The notes under the pieces: model-generated
The model's input: only the letters and a program-made list of their open reading frames with translations
Database searches by the model: none
What the model was told of the DNA's origin: nothing
Made by a program: the position numbers and the translations under genes
In this document: positions 19,731 to 30,434 of the stretch, one piece after another
Position numbering within the stretch: position 1 is the stretch's first letter
Layout: every line of letters starts with the position of its first letter
Assembly: GCA_027327915.1 (NCBI GenBank)
Contig: DAHVWT010000014.1
Location: 1-34,632 of the forward strand
DNA length: 34,632 bases
Source of the DNA: Elusimicrobiota bacterium
GTDB taxonomy: Bacteria; Elusimicrobiota; Elusimicrobia; UBA1565; UBA9628
Direction: 5' to 3'

Positions 19731-21236
19731 TTACGCCTCCTGCCGAAACATCCGGGCCCCGAAGAAGACGGCGAGCGCGCCTCCGGGAACGTAGAGCCGC
19801 CAGTAATCGGCGTGGAGCGCGCGCCAGAAGCCCGAGCCGTCGCCAGGAGAGAGCTTCCCGGCGAGGATCGCGAGCGTCAGCGTGACTGCCGTCGAGCCAA
19901 GCATGAGTCCGACAAGCGGCCTTGAGGAGACCCGCCAGTCGGTCAGGACCGCCAGGGCGAAGAGTCCCAAGAGCGGGCCGTAGGTGAAGGACACCATCCG
20001 GAAGCCAAGCCATAAAAGATCGCCCCAATGAGGCATGACGAGCGCCAGGAAAAGAAAGAGAACGCCGAAGCCCACGAACGATATCTTGGAGACCTTCAGG
20101 GTCTCAAGGGCGGTCCCATCTCCTTTCCAGGTCTTATAGAAATCGACGGTGAAGGAGGTCGCGAGCGCGGCCAAGGCGGAGTTGGAGCTGCCCATGGCGG
20201 CCGCGGCGAGCGCGGCGAGGAGAAGCCCCTTCAGGCCGCTCGGCATGGCGTAGAGAATGAAGCGGGGAAAGACTTGGTCGGGGTCGCCGACGCCGGCCGC
20301 GAAATCCGGATGAAGCCGGGCGAAGGCGTAGATCGCGACGCCGATCAAGAGAAAGACGAGCGCGATGGGGACCGACGCGAGGACCGAAAGGATGAGGCTC
20401 CAGCGCGATTTTTTCGGGTCGTCGCACATGAGCAGCCTCTGGACGAGATCCTGGTCCGTTCCGTACGCGGCCGCCGAATTGAAGAACCCCCAGCACGCGA
20501 TCAGGAGGAAGAGCCACAGGTTCTTCGGTTTGAGGAACTCGATGAAATTGAGCTTGTCGTAGGTCGATCCATCCGGCGCCCGGGCGTGGCGCGCCGCATG
20601 AATGATGGCCGGAACGCCGCCTGGGATTTGGCCCGCGACGAAAACGACGGTGGCGCCGGCGGCGGCGACGATGAGCAGAAACTGAAGGAGATCCGTCCAT
20701 GCGATCGCCTTTCCGCCGCCCGCCGTCGAATAGGCGAGGATGAGGAGGATCGTCAGGGTGACCGCCCAAGGATAAGACAAGGCGCCGCCGCTCGCGACCT
20801 CGATGACCTTGGCCGCGGCCACGACGCGGACCGTCGAGGCCAGGGTCCTTGAGATCAGAAAGTAGCCCGAGGCGGCGGCTCGGGCGCTGGAACCGAAGCG
20901 CCGGTCGATCGTCTCGTAAATCGAGGTGACGCGGAGCTTCTGGTAATAAGGAAGGAAAACGGCGGCAACGAAGAGGGCCGCGGCGATGTCGCCGACGTTG
21001 CCGAAAAGGTAGCGGCAGTCGGCGGAATAACCCTCGGCGGGGCCTCCGATCAGGGTCAAAGCCGAGATCGCCGTCGCAAGGAAGCTCGCGGCCGTGACGA
21101 GCCAGGGGATCCGGCGCCCCGCGAGGAAGTAATCCTCCGCGTTTCGCGACGGCGTCCTCGCGGCCCAGATTCCCACCCCGAAAAGGGCCACGACGTAGCC
21201 CGCGAGGATCGCCACGTCGAGGGCGGATAGGTTCAT
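19731..21236 (-). CDS. Sodium:solute symporter (SSS) family protein
   Basis: MNLSALDVAILAGYVVALFGVGIWAARTPSRNAEDYFLAGRRIPWLVTAASFLATAISALTLIGGPAEGY; start overlaps the tsaE stop (ATGA). Confidence 0.92.
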   Translation of the reverse strand: MNLSALDVAILAGYVVALFGVGIWAARTPSRNAEDYFLAGRRIPWLVTAASFLATAISALTLIGGPAEGYSADCRYLFGNVGDIAAALFVAAVFLPYYQKLRVTSIYETIDRRFGSSARAAASGYFLISRTLASTVRVVAAAKVIEVASGGALSYPWAVTLTILLILAYSTAGGGKAIAWTDLLQFLLIVAAAGATVVFVAGQIPGGVPAIIHAARHARAPDGSTYDKLNFIEFLKPKNLWLFLLIACWGFFNSAAAYGTDQDLVQRLLMCDDPKKSRWSLILSVLASVPIALVFLLIGVAIYAFARLHPDFAAGVGDPDQVFPRFILYAMPSGLKGLLLAALAAAAMGSSNSALAALATSFTVDFYKTWKGDGTALETLKVSKISFVGFGVLFLFLALVMPHWGDLLWLGFRMVSFTYGPLLGLFALAVLTDWRVSSRPLVGLMLGSTAVTLTLAILAGKLSPGDGSGFWRALHADYWRLYVPGGALAVFFGARMFRQEA

Positions 21237-21706
21237 GAGAGCGGCAACGCAAGGCGACGGAGCGCCGCGAGGATCTTTCTCGGGCGTTGGCCGCGGGCCT
21301 CGATGCGAATGCGGCGGGCGTCGCCCCTGGAATGGAAGAAGCTGAGATCGAGACGGTCGCCTGGAAGATAGACGTCGCCCGATTCGGGCCACTCGATCGC
21401 GATGATGCCCGAGGGGTCCTGGAGCGCCGCCTCGATTCCGACGTCGCCCGTATGGGCCGCGGCGACGCGGTAGAGATCGAAGTGGTGCAAGACGATGCCC
21501 TTGCCGCGGTAGACGCGTTCGAGGGTGAAGGTCGGGCTCTGGACGGGCGCCGGGATTCCGAGGCCCCGGACGAGCCCGGAGACGAACGTCGTCTTGCCGC
21601 TGCCAAGCTCTCCTCTCAGGCAAAGGACATCCAGGGGCTCGAGGAGGCGTCCCATGCGCTCTCCCAGCGAGCGCGTCTCCTCCGGGCCTCTCGTATTAAC
21701 GATCAT
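21233..21706 (-). CDS. tsaE: tRNA threonylcarbamoyladenosine biosynthesis ATPase TsaE
   Basis: CLRGELGSGKTTFVSGLVRGLG, VQSPTFTLERVYRG, LHHFDLYRV, IAIEWPE. Confidence 0.93.
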   Translation of the reverse strand: MIVNTRGPEETRSLGERMGRLLEPLDVLCLRGELGSGKTTFVSGLVRGLGIPAPVQSPTFTLERVYRGKGIVLHHFDLYRVAAAHTGDVGIEAALQDPSGIIAIEWPESGDVYLPGDRLDLSFFHSRGDARRIRIEARGQRPRKILAALRRLALPLS

Positions 21707-22613
21707 GCCGTTGGCGGAACTGGTCGTATCCGTCTTGGACCGGTCTGGACGCGCCGTCGCGCCGGGTGAACACTCCGAGCCGGTAGGCGGAGGGCAGGAC
21801 GGCCTTGAGCCGGCCCAATCGTCGAGGAGGAACGCCGAAGACGAGCCCGTAATCCTCCCCGGCGTCCGGGTCTCCTGGCGCGATCGAGGCGGGATCGAGC
21901 CTATAGGAAACTCCGGAGGCCCGCGCGATCTCCGCGGCCGAGCGCGCGAGGCCGTCCGAGTTGTCGATGAGGGAGGTCGCGAGCCTGGAGCGCGCGAGCA
22001 GGCGGGCTGCTTTGAATTGAGGCTCCGGCTCCCAGAACGCCCGGACCGCCCGGCCGCTCTTGATTCCCCGGCGCAGCGCGGACAAGCCCCTCCCAGCGAG
22101 CCCCAGGGGGCCCACCCCGCACAGGATGTCCCCGGCGCGAGCCCCGGAGCGCCGAAGGATGAAACGGGGATCCGCTTCTCCCAGGGCCGTCAAGCCGAAA
22201 AAAACCCGCTCGGAGCGCACCAAATTGCCTCCTAGCAGGGCGGTCTTGAAGAGGGCGCAGTCGGCGGAGAGCCCTTCTAGGAATTCCTGGAACCGACGCT
22301 CGGGCGTCGAGCCCGGAAATCCCGCGGTCGCGAGGACCGCGAGGGGCTTGACGTCCCCCATCGCCGCGAGATCGCTCAAATTGACCCGGAGAAGCTTTCG
22401 GCCGAGCTTCTTGAAATCCGCCCAACGGCTTTCAAAGTGAGTGCCCTCGACAAGATCATCGTGGGTCGCGACGAGAATCTTGCCGGAGCCGATCTTGAGG
22501 AGACCCGCGTCGTCCCCAGGGCCGAGAAGGAGAAAAGGGAAGCGCTGTCGCTGAAGCCGCTCATAGATGCGGTCCAGGAGCCGCGCCTCGCCAACCGAGG
22601 AGAGGAAAGTCAC
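21696..22613 (-). CDS. thiL: Thiamine-monophosphate kinase
   Basis: LLGPGDDAGLLKI, ATHDDLVEGTHF, LLRVNLSDLAAMGDVKPLAVL, SLIDNSDGLARSAAEIARASG. Confidence 0.9.
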   Translation of the reverse strand: MTFLSSVGEARLLDRIYERLQRQRFPFLLLGPGDDAGLLKIGSGKILVATHDDLVEGTHFESRWADFKKLGRKLLRVNLSDLAAMGDVKPLAVLATAGFPGSTPERRFQEFLEGLSADCALFKTALLGGNLVRSERVFFGLTALGEADPRFILRRSGARAGDILCGVGPLGLAGRGLSALRRGIKSGRAVRAFWEPEPQFKAARLLARSRLATSLIDNSDGLARSAAEIARASGVSYRLDPASIAPGDPDAGEDYGLVFGVPPRRLGRLKAVLPSAYRLGVFTRRDGASRPVQDGYDQFRQRHDR

Positions 22614-23536
22614 CGCGAGAGCTTTTTAAAAGCTTGTGGGAGGTTGTCGATGACGTCGCTTGCGGTCGTGGACCAGGCGCCCAAGGCCCGGCCGGCCAAA
22701 TCTCCCGCCATGCCATGAAGATGGGCGCCCAGCGCGGCGGCCCCAAAGGCGGTTTCCATGGGCGATCCCTTAAAACGGCCGCTCGCGATCATCTGAGCCC
22801 AGAGACCGGCGAGAAGGCCCGTGAGGACGTCCCCGGAGCCTCCCTTGGATAGGGAGGGGCCGCCCGTCGCGTTGATGGCGGACTCCCGGCCGTCCGAGAC
22901 GACGCTGTTGCGCCCCTTGAGGAGGCAGACGCCGCGCCAGTCCTGGGCGAGCTTCATCGCCGAGGCGCCGCGGTTTTTCAGGACGGCCGCCGTCCGATGG
23001 AGGCCGAGGCATCGCGCCATTTCGCCGGCGTGCGGGGTGAAGACGCAGGGGAGGGAACGACGTCCGGCGAAGATCTCCCTGGCGCGCTTCGCGGCTCCCG
23101 CGAGGGCGGTTAAGGCGTCCGCGTCCACCACGGCCGGAAGGCTGACGCCCTCGAGCAAGGAGAAGACGAACTCCTGGGCGCCGGGCGCGAGCGAGAGCCC
23201 GGGCCCAATCGCGACGACGGTGAACCGGCGGCTTTGGAGGGCTTCCTGGATGACCGCCAGCGCGGAGGATTCGATCGAGCCCGTGGGGGATTCCGGAAGC
23301 CCGAGCGTCAGCGCCTCGGGAACGGCGGCCGCGGCGGCGTCTTGGAGGCTTCGCGGCAGGGCCAGCGTCACCAGGCCCACGCCCGAGCGCAACGCCGCCC
23401 GGGTCGAAAGAAGGGGGGCCCCGAGCATTCCCCGAGAGCCTCCCACGATGAGGGCATGCCCGAAGACGCCCTTGTGGTCGTCGGGCAAGCGGGGGATGAG
23501 GGCGCGCCGCAACGCGGAAAGGGAGGACGCGGCCAT
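22610..23536 (-). CDS. nnrD: ADP-dependent NAD(P)H-hydrate dehydratase (single domain)
   Basis: GHALIVGGSRGMLGAPLLSTRAALRSGVGLVTLALP, VVDADALTAL, FTPHAGEMARCLG, GGSGDVLTGLLAGLWAQ. No fused NnrE epimerase domain. Confidence 0.9.
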   Translation of the reverse strand: MAASSLSALRRALIPRLPDDHKGVFGHALIVGGSRGMLGAPLLSTRAALRSGVGLVTLALPRSLQDAAAAAVPEALTLGLPESPTGSIESSALAVIQEALQSRRFTVVAIGPGLSLAPGAQEFVFSLLEGVSLPAVVDADALTALAGAAKRAREIFAGRRSLPCVFTPHAGEMARCLGLHRTAAVLKNRGASAMKLAQDWRGVCLLKGRNSVVSDGRESAINATGGPSLSKGGSGDVLTGLLAGLWAQMIASGRFKGSPMETAFGAAALGAHLHGMAGDLAGRALGAWSTTASDVIDNLPQAFKKLSR

Positions 23537-23899
23537 TATCGGGAGTTGCCGGAGGCCAACGCGACCGCCGCGGCGTAGCGCTCCGTGTGGGTCAGCGACA
23601 GCTCGAGGTCGCGCCTCACGCGTCCTTGGACGAGGACGTAGGGACGGCCGAGGACGTCGCGTTCGACGCGAATATCCTTGAGCGCGACGCCGCCGTGTCC
23701 GAGAGCTTTCCAGACCGCTTCCTTCGCCGCGAACCTCGCCGCGAAATGCGGCCAGGGCTTTTTCTTGGCCCGGCAGTAGCGGATTTCCTCCGGGGCGAAG
23801 ACCCGCGATAGAAACAGGGGGGTGCGCCGGGCCACGGTTTTGATGCGGGAGACCTCGACGATGTCGAGGCCCAGGCCCCCGCCGCGCCCCGCTCGGCCC

Positions 23900-23925
<26 letters not shown>
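23536..23925 (-). CDS. acpS: Holo-[acyl-carrier-protein] synthase; start uncertain
   Basis: LGLDIVEVSRIKTVARR...RVFAPEEIRYCRAKKKPWPHFAARFAAKEAVWKALG...LSLTHTERYAAAVALA. TTG at 23925 is one in-frame start candidate; no ATG lies near the expected N-terminus. Confidence 0.88.
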
Positions 23926-25759
<1,834 letters not shown>

Positions 25760-25772
25760 TTTTTTAGGGAGA

Positions 25773-25860
25773 GCAACGGATAGCCAAAGAAAGCCAAGGA
25801 AGGCCAGGGAAGTTCGTTTCTTTCCGCAACCTTCCGCAGCCTTCTGCGGCTTTCCGTTGC
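25773..25860 (-). repeat. 88-nt imperfect inverted repeat (long hairpin) between pdxJ and glmS, arms made of degenerate decamers
   Basis: Left arm GCAACGGATA GCCAAAGAAA GCCAAGGAAG GCCAGGGAAG (25773-25812); reverse complement of right arm GCAACGGAAA GCCGCAGAAG GCTGCGGAAG GTTGCGGAAA (25821-25860); 8-nt loop. 28/40 identical by hand count. Confidence 0.85.
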
Positions 25861-25864
25861 GTTG

Positions 25865-26596
25865 TTATTGGAGCAACCTCTTCATCTCGGCGACCGCGGA
25901 TTTGATCCCGATAAAGACGGATCGGGACACGATCGAAAAGCCGATGTTGACGGCCTCAAGATGGGCGATGCCAGCCACCGCCCGGACGTTCTCGTAGTCG
26001 AGCCCGTGCCCGGCGTGCACTCCGAGGCCTAGCTCATGGGCCAAGTAGGCCGCCAGGTCGATTTTTTCGAGGGCCGTCTTGCCCTCGCGGCCCCCCTTCG
26101 ACTCGGCGTAAGCGGTCGTGCAAAGCTCGACCGTGTCGGCGCCGAGGCTCTTGGCCAAGCGCACGGCCGAGGCTTCCGGGTCGACGAAGAGGCTCACGGA
26201 CATGCCCGACTTCTTGAGGCGCTCGATCGCCCGGCCGGCCGCCCTCTCCGCGCCGTCGGCGAGCCGGAGCCCTCCCTCCGTCGAAACCTCGCCGGGACGC
26301 TCCGGCACGAGGCAGACGGAAAAAGGCTTCGCCTTCATCACGACGGCCAGCATGGCTGGGTCCGTGCAAACCTCGACGTGGGTCTTGCCCTTGAGGCGGC
26401 ACAGATCGAAAAGGTCCTTGTCCTGGATGTGTCGGCGATCGCGGCGCAGGTGGACGACGATCATGTCCGCCCCCGCGAGCCTCGCGAGCTTGGCGGCGAC
26501 GATCGGATCGGGTTCGACGTCCCGCCGCGCCTGCCGCAGGGTGGCCAAATGGTCGATGTTCACGCCGAGCTTGACCGGCCGATCTTCAAAGTTCAT
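25865..26596 (-). CDS. pdxJ: Pyridoxine 5'-phosphate synthase
   Basis: VKLGVNIDHLATLRQARRDVEPDPIVAAKLARLAGADMIVVHLRRDRRHIQDKDL; AGHGLDYENV; EAVNIGFSIVSRSVFIG. Confidence 0.96.
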   Translation of the reverse strand: MNFEDRPVKLGVNIDHLATLRQARRDVEPDPIVAAKLARLAGADMIVVHLRRDRRHIQDKDLFDLCRLKGKTHVEVCTDPAMLAVVMKAKPFSVCLVPERPGEVSTEGGLRLADGAERAAGRAIERLKKSGMSVSLFVDPEASAVRLAKSLGADTVELCTTAYAESKGGREGKTALEKIDLAAYLAHELGLGVHAGHGLDYENVRAVAGIAHLEAVNIGFSIVSRSVFIGIKSAVAEMKRLLQ

Positions 26597-28010
26597 CCCA
26601 ATCCGCCTCCTCGCTAGTTTCGTTCAGATAAACGGCGCCCAGCGCGCGGGCGATCGTCCGCACGCGGCGGGCTCCCGGGCCCTCCACCATCAATCGCAGG
26701 AGGGGTTCGGTTCCCGAATAGCGCGCCACGATGCGCCCCGTCCCCTTGAGCGCCGCTTCGTGCCGCTTGAGCGCCGTCTGGAAGCGGCGAAGCGCGTCGA
26801 GCGGCGGCTTGCGGGGCGCGGGGACGTTGAGAATGACTTGGGGAACGGGAACGTAGGCCGGGCGCAGGCTTGAAAGGGGCCGGCCTCGCGCGCGGGCGAA
26901 GGCGAGCGTCTGCAGCGCCGTCAGCATGCCGTCGCCCGTTTTGGCCCAGTCCCAAAAGACCAGATGACCCGACGATTCGCCGCCCAGGCTTAAATTCTCG
27001 CGCTCCAGGGCGTCGGAGACGTTGCGGTCGCCCACGGGGACTTGGACGGTCGTGATGCCGAGAGCCTCCAAGTGCCGCAAGAGAGCGTAATTGGACATCG
27101 TCGTCACGACGACTTTGTCGCGGCGCAGCAGCCGCCGCTCCAGGAGTTCCCGCGCGGCGAAGGCGATGAGAAAATCGCCGTCCCACAGTTTTCCCGTCTC
27201 GTCGGCGATCAGCACGCGGTCCGCGTCGCCGTCGAAGCTTAATCCCGCGAAGGCCCGGGCCGACTTCGCCGCGCGAGCCATGCGTTCCGGATGGACCGAG
27301 CCGCAGCCGAGGTTGATGTTGGTCCCATCGGGGTGCGCCGAGAAGGCCGCCACCTCGGCCCCGAGACTCCTCAAGAGATCCGGCGCCAGCGTCGAGGAGG
27401 CGCCGTTGGCGCAGTCGACCACGAGCCGAAGACCCCGGAGGTCCAGATGCGCCGGGAAGCTCGAGCGCAGGAAATCCCGATAAAGCCTCAGGCCCGATTC
27501 GGAACGCTCGAGGCGGGGGGCCTCCCTCGCGGGCGCGGCCTGGCGGGCGGGCAGGAAAAACTCCTTTTCGGCCCTCGTTTCCGCCTCCTGCGACATTTTG
27601 AAGCCGTCCGCCGCAAAGAACTTGAGACCGTTGTAGCGAGCGGGGTTGTGGCTCGCCGAGATGGAGACTCCCAGGACTCCGCCGAGGCGGGGCACCAGCC
27701 TTGAAAGGGAGGGGGTCGGCAGGATGCCGAGGTCGACGGCCCGGATTCCCGCCCGGGCAAGTCCTCGCGCGACCGCGGCGGCGAGGGCCGATCCGGTCCC
27801 TCGCCCGTCGCGGACGATCAAGGCCCGCGGCGGCCCGCCGTTGGCGGCCCTAGGCCTCGATCGCAGGAGGACCGCGGCCGTCGCGGCGACGATCCGGACG
27901 ACGGAGTCGCGGTCGAGCGGGAATTCGCCCGGGATGCCGCGGATCCCATCGGTGCCGAAAAGCCGCGGCGCTTCGAGGCTAGGCAGGGGCGCCAGCCTTG
28001 AGGATGCCAT
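26586..28010 (-). CDS. glmM: Phosphoglucosamine mutase
   Basis: LFGTDGIRGIPGEFPLD, GVSISASHNPARYNGLKFF, SFDGDADRVLIAD, GGESSGHLVFWDWAKTGDGMLTAL, ARYSGTEPLLRLMVEG. Confidence 0.96.
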   Translation of the reverse strand: MASSRLAPLPSLEAPRLFGTDGIRGIPGEFPLDRDSVVRIVAATAAVLLRSRPRAANGGPPRALIVRDGRGTGSALAAAVARGLARAGIRAVDLGILPTPSLSRLVPRLGGVLGVSISASHNPARYNGLKFFAADGFKMSQEAETRAEKEFFLPARQAAPAREAPRLERSESGLRLYRDFLRSSFPAHLDLRGLRLVVDCANGASSTLAPDLLRSLGAEVAAFSAHPDGTNINLGCGSVHPERMARAAKSARAFAGLSFDGDADRVLIADETGKLWDGDFLIAFAARELLERRLLRRDKVVVTTMSNYALLRHLEALGITTVQVPVGDRNVSDALERENLSLGGESSGHLVFWDWAKTGDGMLTALQTLAFARARGRPLSSLRPAYVPVPQVILNVPAPRKPPLDALRRFQTALKRHEAALKGTGRIVARYSGTEPLLRLMVEGPGARRVRTIARALGAVYLNETSEEADWDEL

Positions 28011-29793
28011 CGATGTCTTCGCCGGTCAGGATTTCCTTGTCGAAAAGCTTGGCGGCCATGGAGTCGAGGATCTGCTTGTGTTTGGCGAGAAGCTCCCGGG
28101 CGCGCTGCTGCGCCTCAAGCACGATGCGCTTGACCTCCTCGTCGATGAGCTGGGCTGTTTTTTCCGAATAGCTTCCCTTTTGGACGAGGTCCCGTCCCAG
28201 AAAGACCTCTTGGTCGGGCTTCTTAAGAGACAGGGGGCCGACCTTGTCGCTCATCCCGAACTCGGTGACCATTTTCATGGCGTAGCTCGAGGCCTTGGCG
28301 AGATCGTCCGCCGCGCCGGTCGTGATCTCGGCGAAGACGAGTTCCTCGGCGGAGCGCCCGCCCAGAAGGACCGCGAGCCGGTTGAGGATTTCTGTCTTGG
28401 AGGTGAGGACCTTGTCGGTCGTCGGAAGCTGGAGAGTATAGCCCAGCGCTTGGCCGCGCGACACGATCGAAACTTTGTGGACGGGGTCCGTCTCCGGCAG
28501 GAGCTTGGCGACGAGCGCGTGCCCCGACTCATGATAGGCGACGACGCGTTTTTCCTTTTCGCTCATGAGGCTTGATCGCTTCTGGGGCCCCGCCATGACC
28601 CGTTCGATCGATTCGTCGAGTTCGGAGAGGCTGACCGCCTCCTTGCGCCTCCGGGCCGCGAGGAGGGCCCCCTCGTTGATGAGATTCTCCAGGTCGGCGC
28701 CGGTGAAGCCCGGGGTCCTGCGGGCTATAAGGGAGAGATCGGCGTCCGCCTCCATCTTGACCTCGCGGGCATGGACCTTGAGAATCTCCTCGCGTCCCTT
28801 CAGGTGGGGGATTGGGACATGAATTTGGCGGTCGAATCGTCCCGGCCGCAGCAAGGCCGGGTCGATGACGTCGGGGCGGTTGGTGGCCGCGATCAGCACG
28901 ATGCCCTTGTTCTGCTCGAAGCCGTCGAGCTCGATCAAGAGCTGGTTGAGAGTCTGCTCGCGCTCGTCGTGTCCTCCGCCGATGCCGGCGAAGCGGTGCC
29001 GGCCGACAGCGTCCAGCTCGTCGATAAAGATGACCGCGGGCGGGGTTTTCTTGGCCTGCTCGAAGAGGTCCCGCACCCGGGAGGCTCCGACTCCGACAAA
29101 CATCTCGACGAACTCGGAAGCCGAGGCGGAATAGAAGGCGACGCCGGCCTCGCCCGCGACCGCTCGGGCGAGGAGAGTCTTGCCGGTGCCGGGCTGGCCG
29201 TAGAGGAGCACGCCGCGGGGCATCTTGCCTCCCAGCGATTGAAACCGGTCCGGATTTTTTAGGAACTCGACGATCTCCTGCAATTCCTCCTTCGGCTCGT
29301 CGCAGCCCGCGACGTCGGCGAAGGTCGTCTTTTTTTGCTTCGCCTTCTCGTCGACCAAGTGAGCCCGGGAGCGCCCGAAGGCGAGCGCCTGCCGCCCGCC
29401 GACCTGGACCTGCCGGATAAAAAAGAACCACCACAAGCCGAAGAAAAGGATCACCCAGCCGATATTGACCAGGACTCCGGTCATCCAACTCCTGTCGGGT
29501 TCCCCTTGGAAATCCTGGACGTGATAATCTTCTAGGTCCTCCACGAGCTTGGGGTCGGGAAGGGGGATGGTTTTGAAGCCCTGGATGGCCCCGTCGGTGG
29601 CCTTGTATTTTCCGCGGATGAGGTCCGGCTGCATCCTGACATCGGTCACGCGGCCCTCCCGCAGGTAGCGTTTGAAGGAGGAATAGGGGATGTCGGTCTT
29701 TTGGGAGGAGGGCTTGAGGTTTCCGAAAATCATGACGAGGGCGACAAAGCCCAGCGCCCAGAGGGCCAACTGCTTGGCGTTCTTGTTTTCCAT
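27979..29793 (-). CDS. ftsH: ATP-dependent zinc metalloprotease FtsH
   Basis: [97 protein letters not shown]. Confidence 0.97.
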   Translation of the reverse strand: MENKNAKQLALWALGFVALVMIFGNLKPSSQKTDIPYSSFKRYLREGRVTDVRMQPDLIRGKYKATDGAIQGFKTIPLPDPKLVEDLEDYHVQDFQGEPDRSWMTGVLVNIGWVILFFGLWWFFFIRQVQVGGRQALAFGRSRAHLVDEKAKQKKTTFADVAGCDEPKEELQEIVEFLKNPDRFQSLGGKMPRGVLLYGQPGTGKTLLARAVAGEAGVAFYSASASEFVEMFVGVGASRVRDLFEQAKKTPPAVIFIDELDAVGRHRFAGIGGGHDEREQTLNQLLIELDGFEQNKGIVLIAATNRPDVIDPALLRPGRFDRQIHVPIPHLKGREEILKVHAREVKMEADADLSLIARRTPGFTGADLENLINEGALLAARRRKEAVSLSELDESIERVMAGPQKRSSLMSEKEKRVVAYHESGHALVAKLLPETDPVHKVSIVSRGQALGYTLQLPTTDKVLTSKTEILNRLAVLLGGRSAEELVFAEITTGAADDLAKASSYAMKMVTEFGMSDKVGPLSLKKPDQEVFLGRDLVQKGSYSEKTAQLIDEEVKRIVLEAQQRARELLAKHKQILDSMAAKLFDKEILTGEDIDGILKAGAPA

Positions 29794-29799
29794 GACCGA

Positions 29800-30378
29800 T
29801 TAGACCGCCGCCGTTTTCGGGCGGGGCGCGTCTTCGTGGGGCGCGGGCTGCTTCATGACTCCGACGTAGGGGAGGTTGCGGTATTTCTCGTTATAATCAA
29901 GGCCGAAGCCGATCACGAACTCGTTGGGGATGGGAAAGCCGACGTAGCGCGCCTTGAACGGCATGCGGCGCGGTACCTGCTTGTCGAGGAGGGTGCAGAC
30001 CTCCAGGGATCGCGGTTTGCGCGTCTTGAGGTTCGAGACGATGTAGTTGATGGTCAATCCCGTGTCGATGATGTCCTCGACGAGGAGGACGTCCTTGCCT
30101 TCCGGGTTCTCGCGCAGGTCGAGCAAAAGCCGCGCGACCCCGGTCGAGCGGGTGCCTTCATAAGAGGAGATGCTCACGAAATCGATCGCGCAGTCGAGCG
30201 GCACGGCCTTGATGAGCTCCGCCAGGAACGGGATGCTGCCTTTGAGAATTCCCACCATGATGAGGTCTCGGCCGCGATAATCACGGCCGATCTCGGCCCC
30301 AAGCTCCTTGATGCGGGCGCGGATCTCTTCCTCGGGGATAAGGATGCGCTCGATGACGGGATGAATGGCGGCGCCCAC
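29800..30378 (-). CDS. hpt: Hypoxanthine phosphoribosyltransferase
   Basis: VGILKGSIPFLAELIKAVPLDCAIDFVSISSYEGTRSTG, VLLVEDIIDTGLTINYIV; GTG start. Confidence 0.95.
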   Translation of the reverse strand: MGAAIHPVIERILIPEEEIRARIKELGAEIGRDYRGRDLIMVGILKGSIPFLAELIKAVPLDCAIDFVSISSYEGTRSTGVARLLLDLRENPEGKDVLLVEDIIDTGLTINYIVSNLKTRKPRSLEVCTLLDKQVPRRMPFKARYVGFPIPNEFVIGFGLDYNEKYRNLPYVGVMKQPAPHEDAPRPKTAAV

Positions 30379-30395
30379 GCCATAGAATAACTTTA

Positions 30396-30425
30396 TTGCC
30401 GATAACGATCAAGTGGTGCTAAAAT
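30396..30425 (+). promoter_or_regulatory. Candidate extended -10 promoter for the hybrid kinase gene
   Basis: TTGCCG (30396-30401), 18-nt spacer, TG-C-TAAAAT (-10 at 30420-30425); ATG follows at 30435. Confidence 0.4.
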
Positions 30426-30434
30426 CACTTTTAG

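Noticed and set aside
21696-22613. ThiL GGNLVRS where many homologues have GGD.TRS
   Set aside because: I believe Asn occurs at this position in other ThiL proteins; without an alignment it is not a convincing anomaly.
29190-29215. FtsH Walker A reads GQPGTGKT instead of the usual GPPGTGKT
   Set aside because: The variable x positions of GxxGxGKT tolerate change, and all other catalytic motifs are intact; not evidence of altered function on its own.
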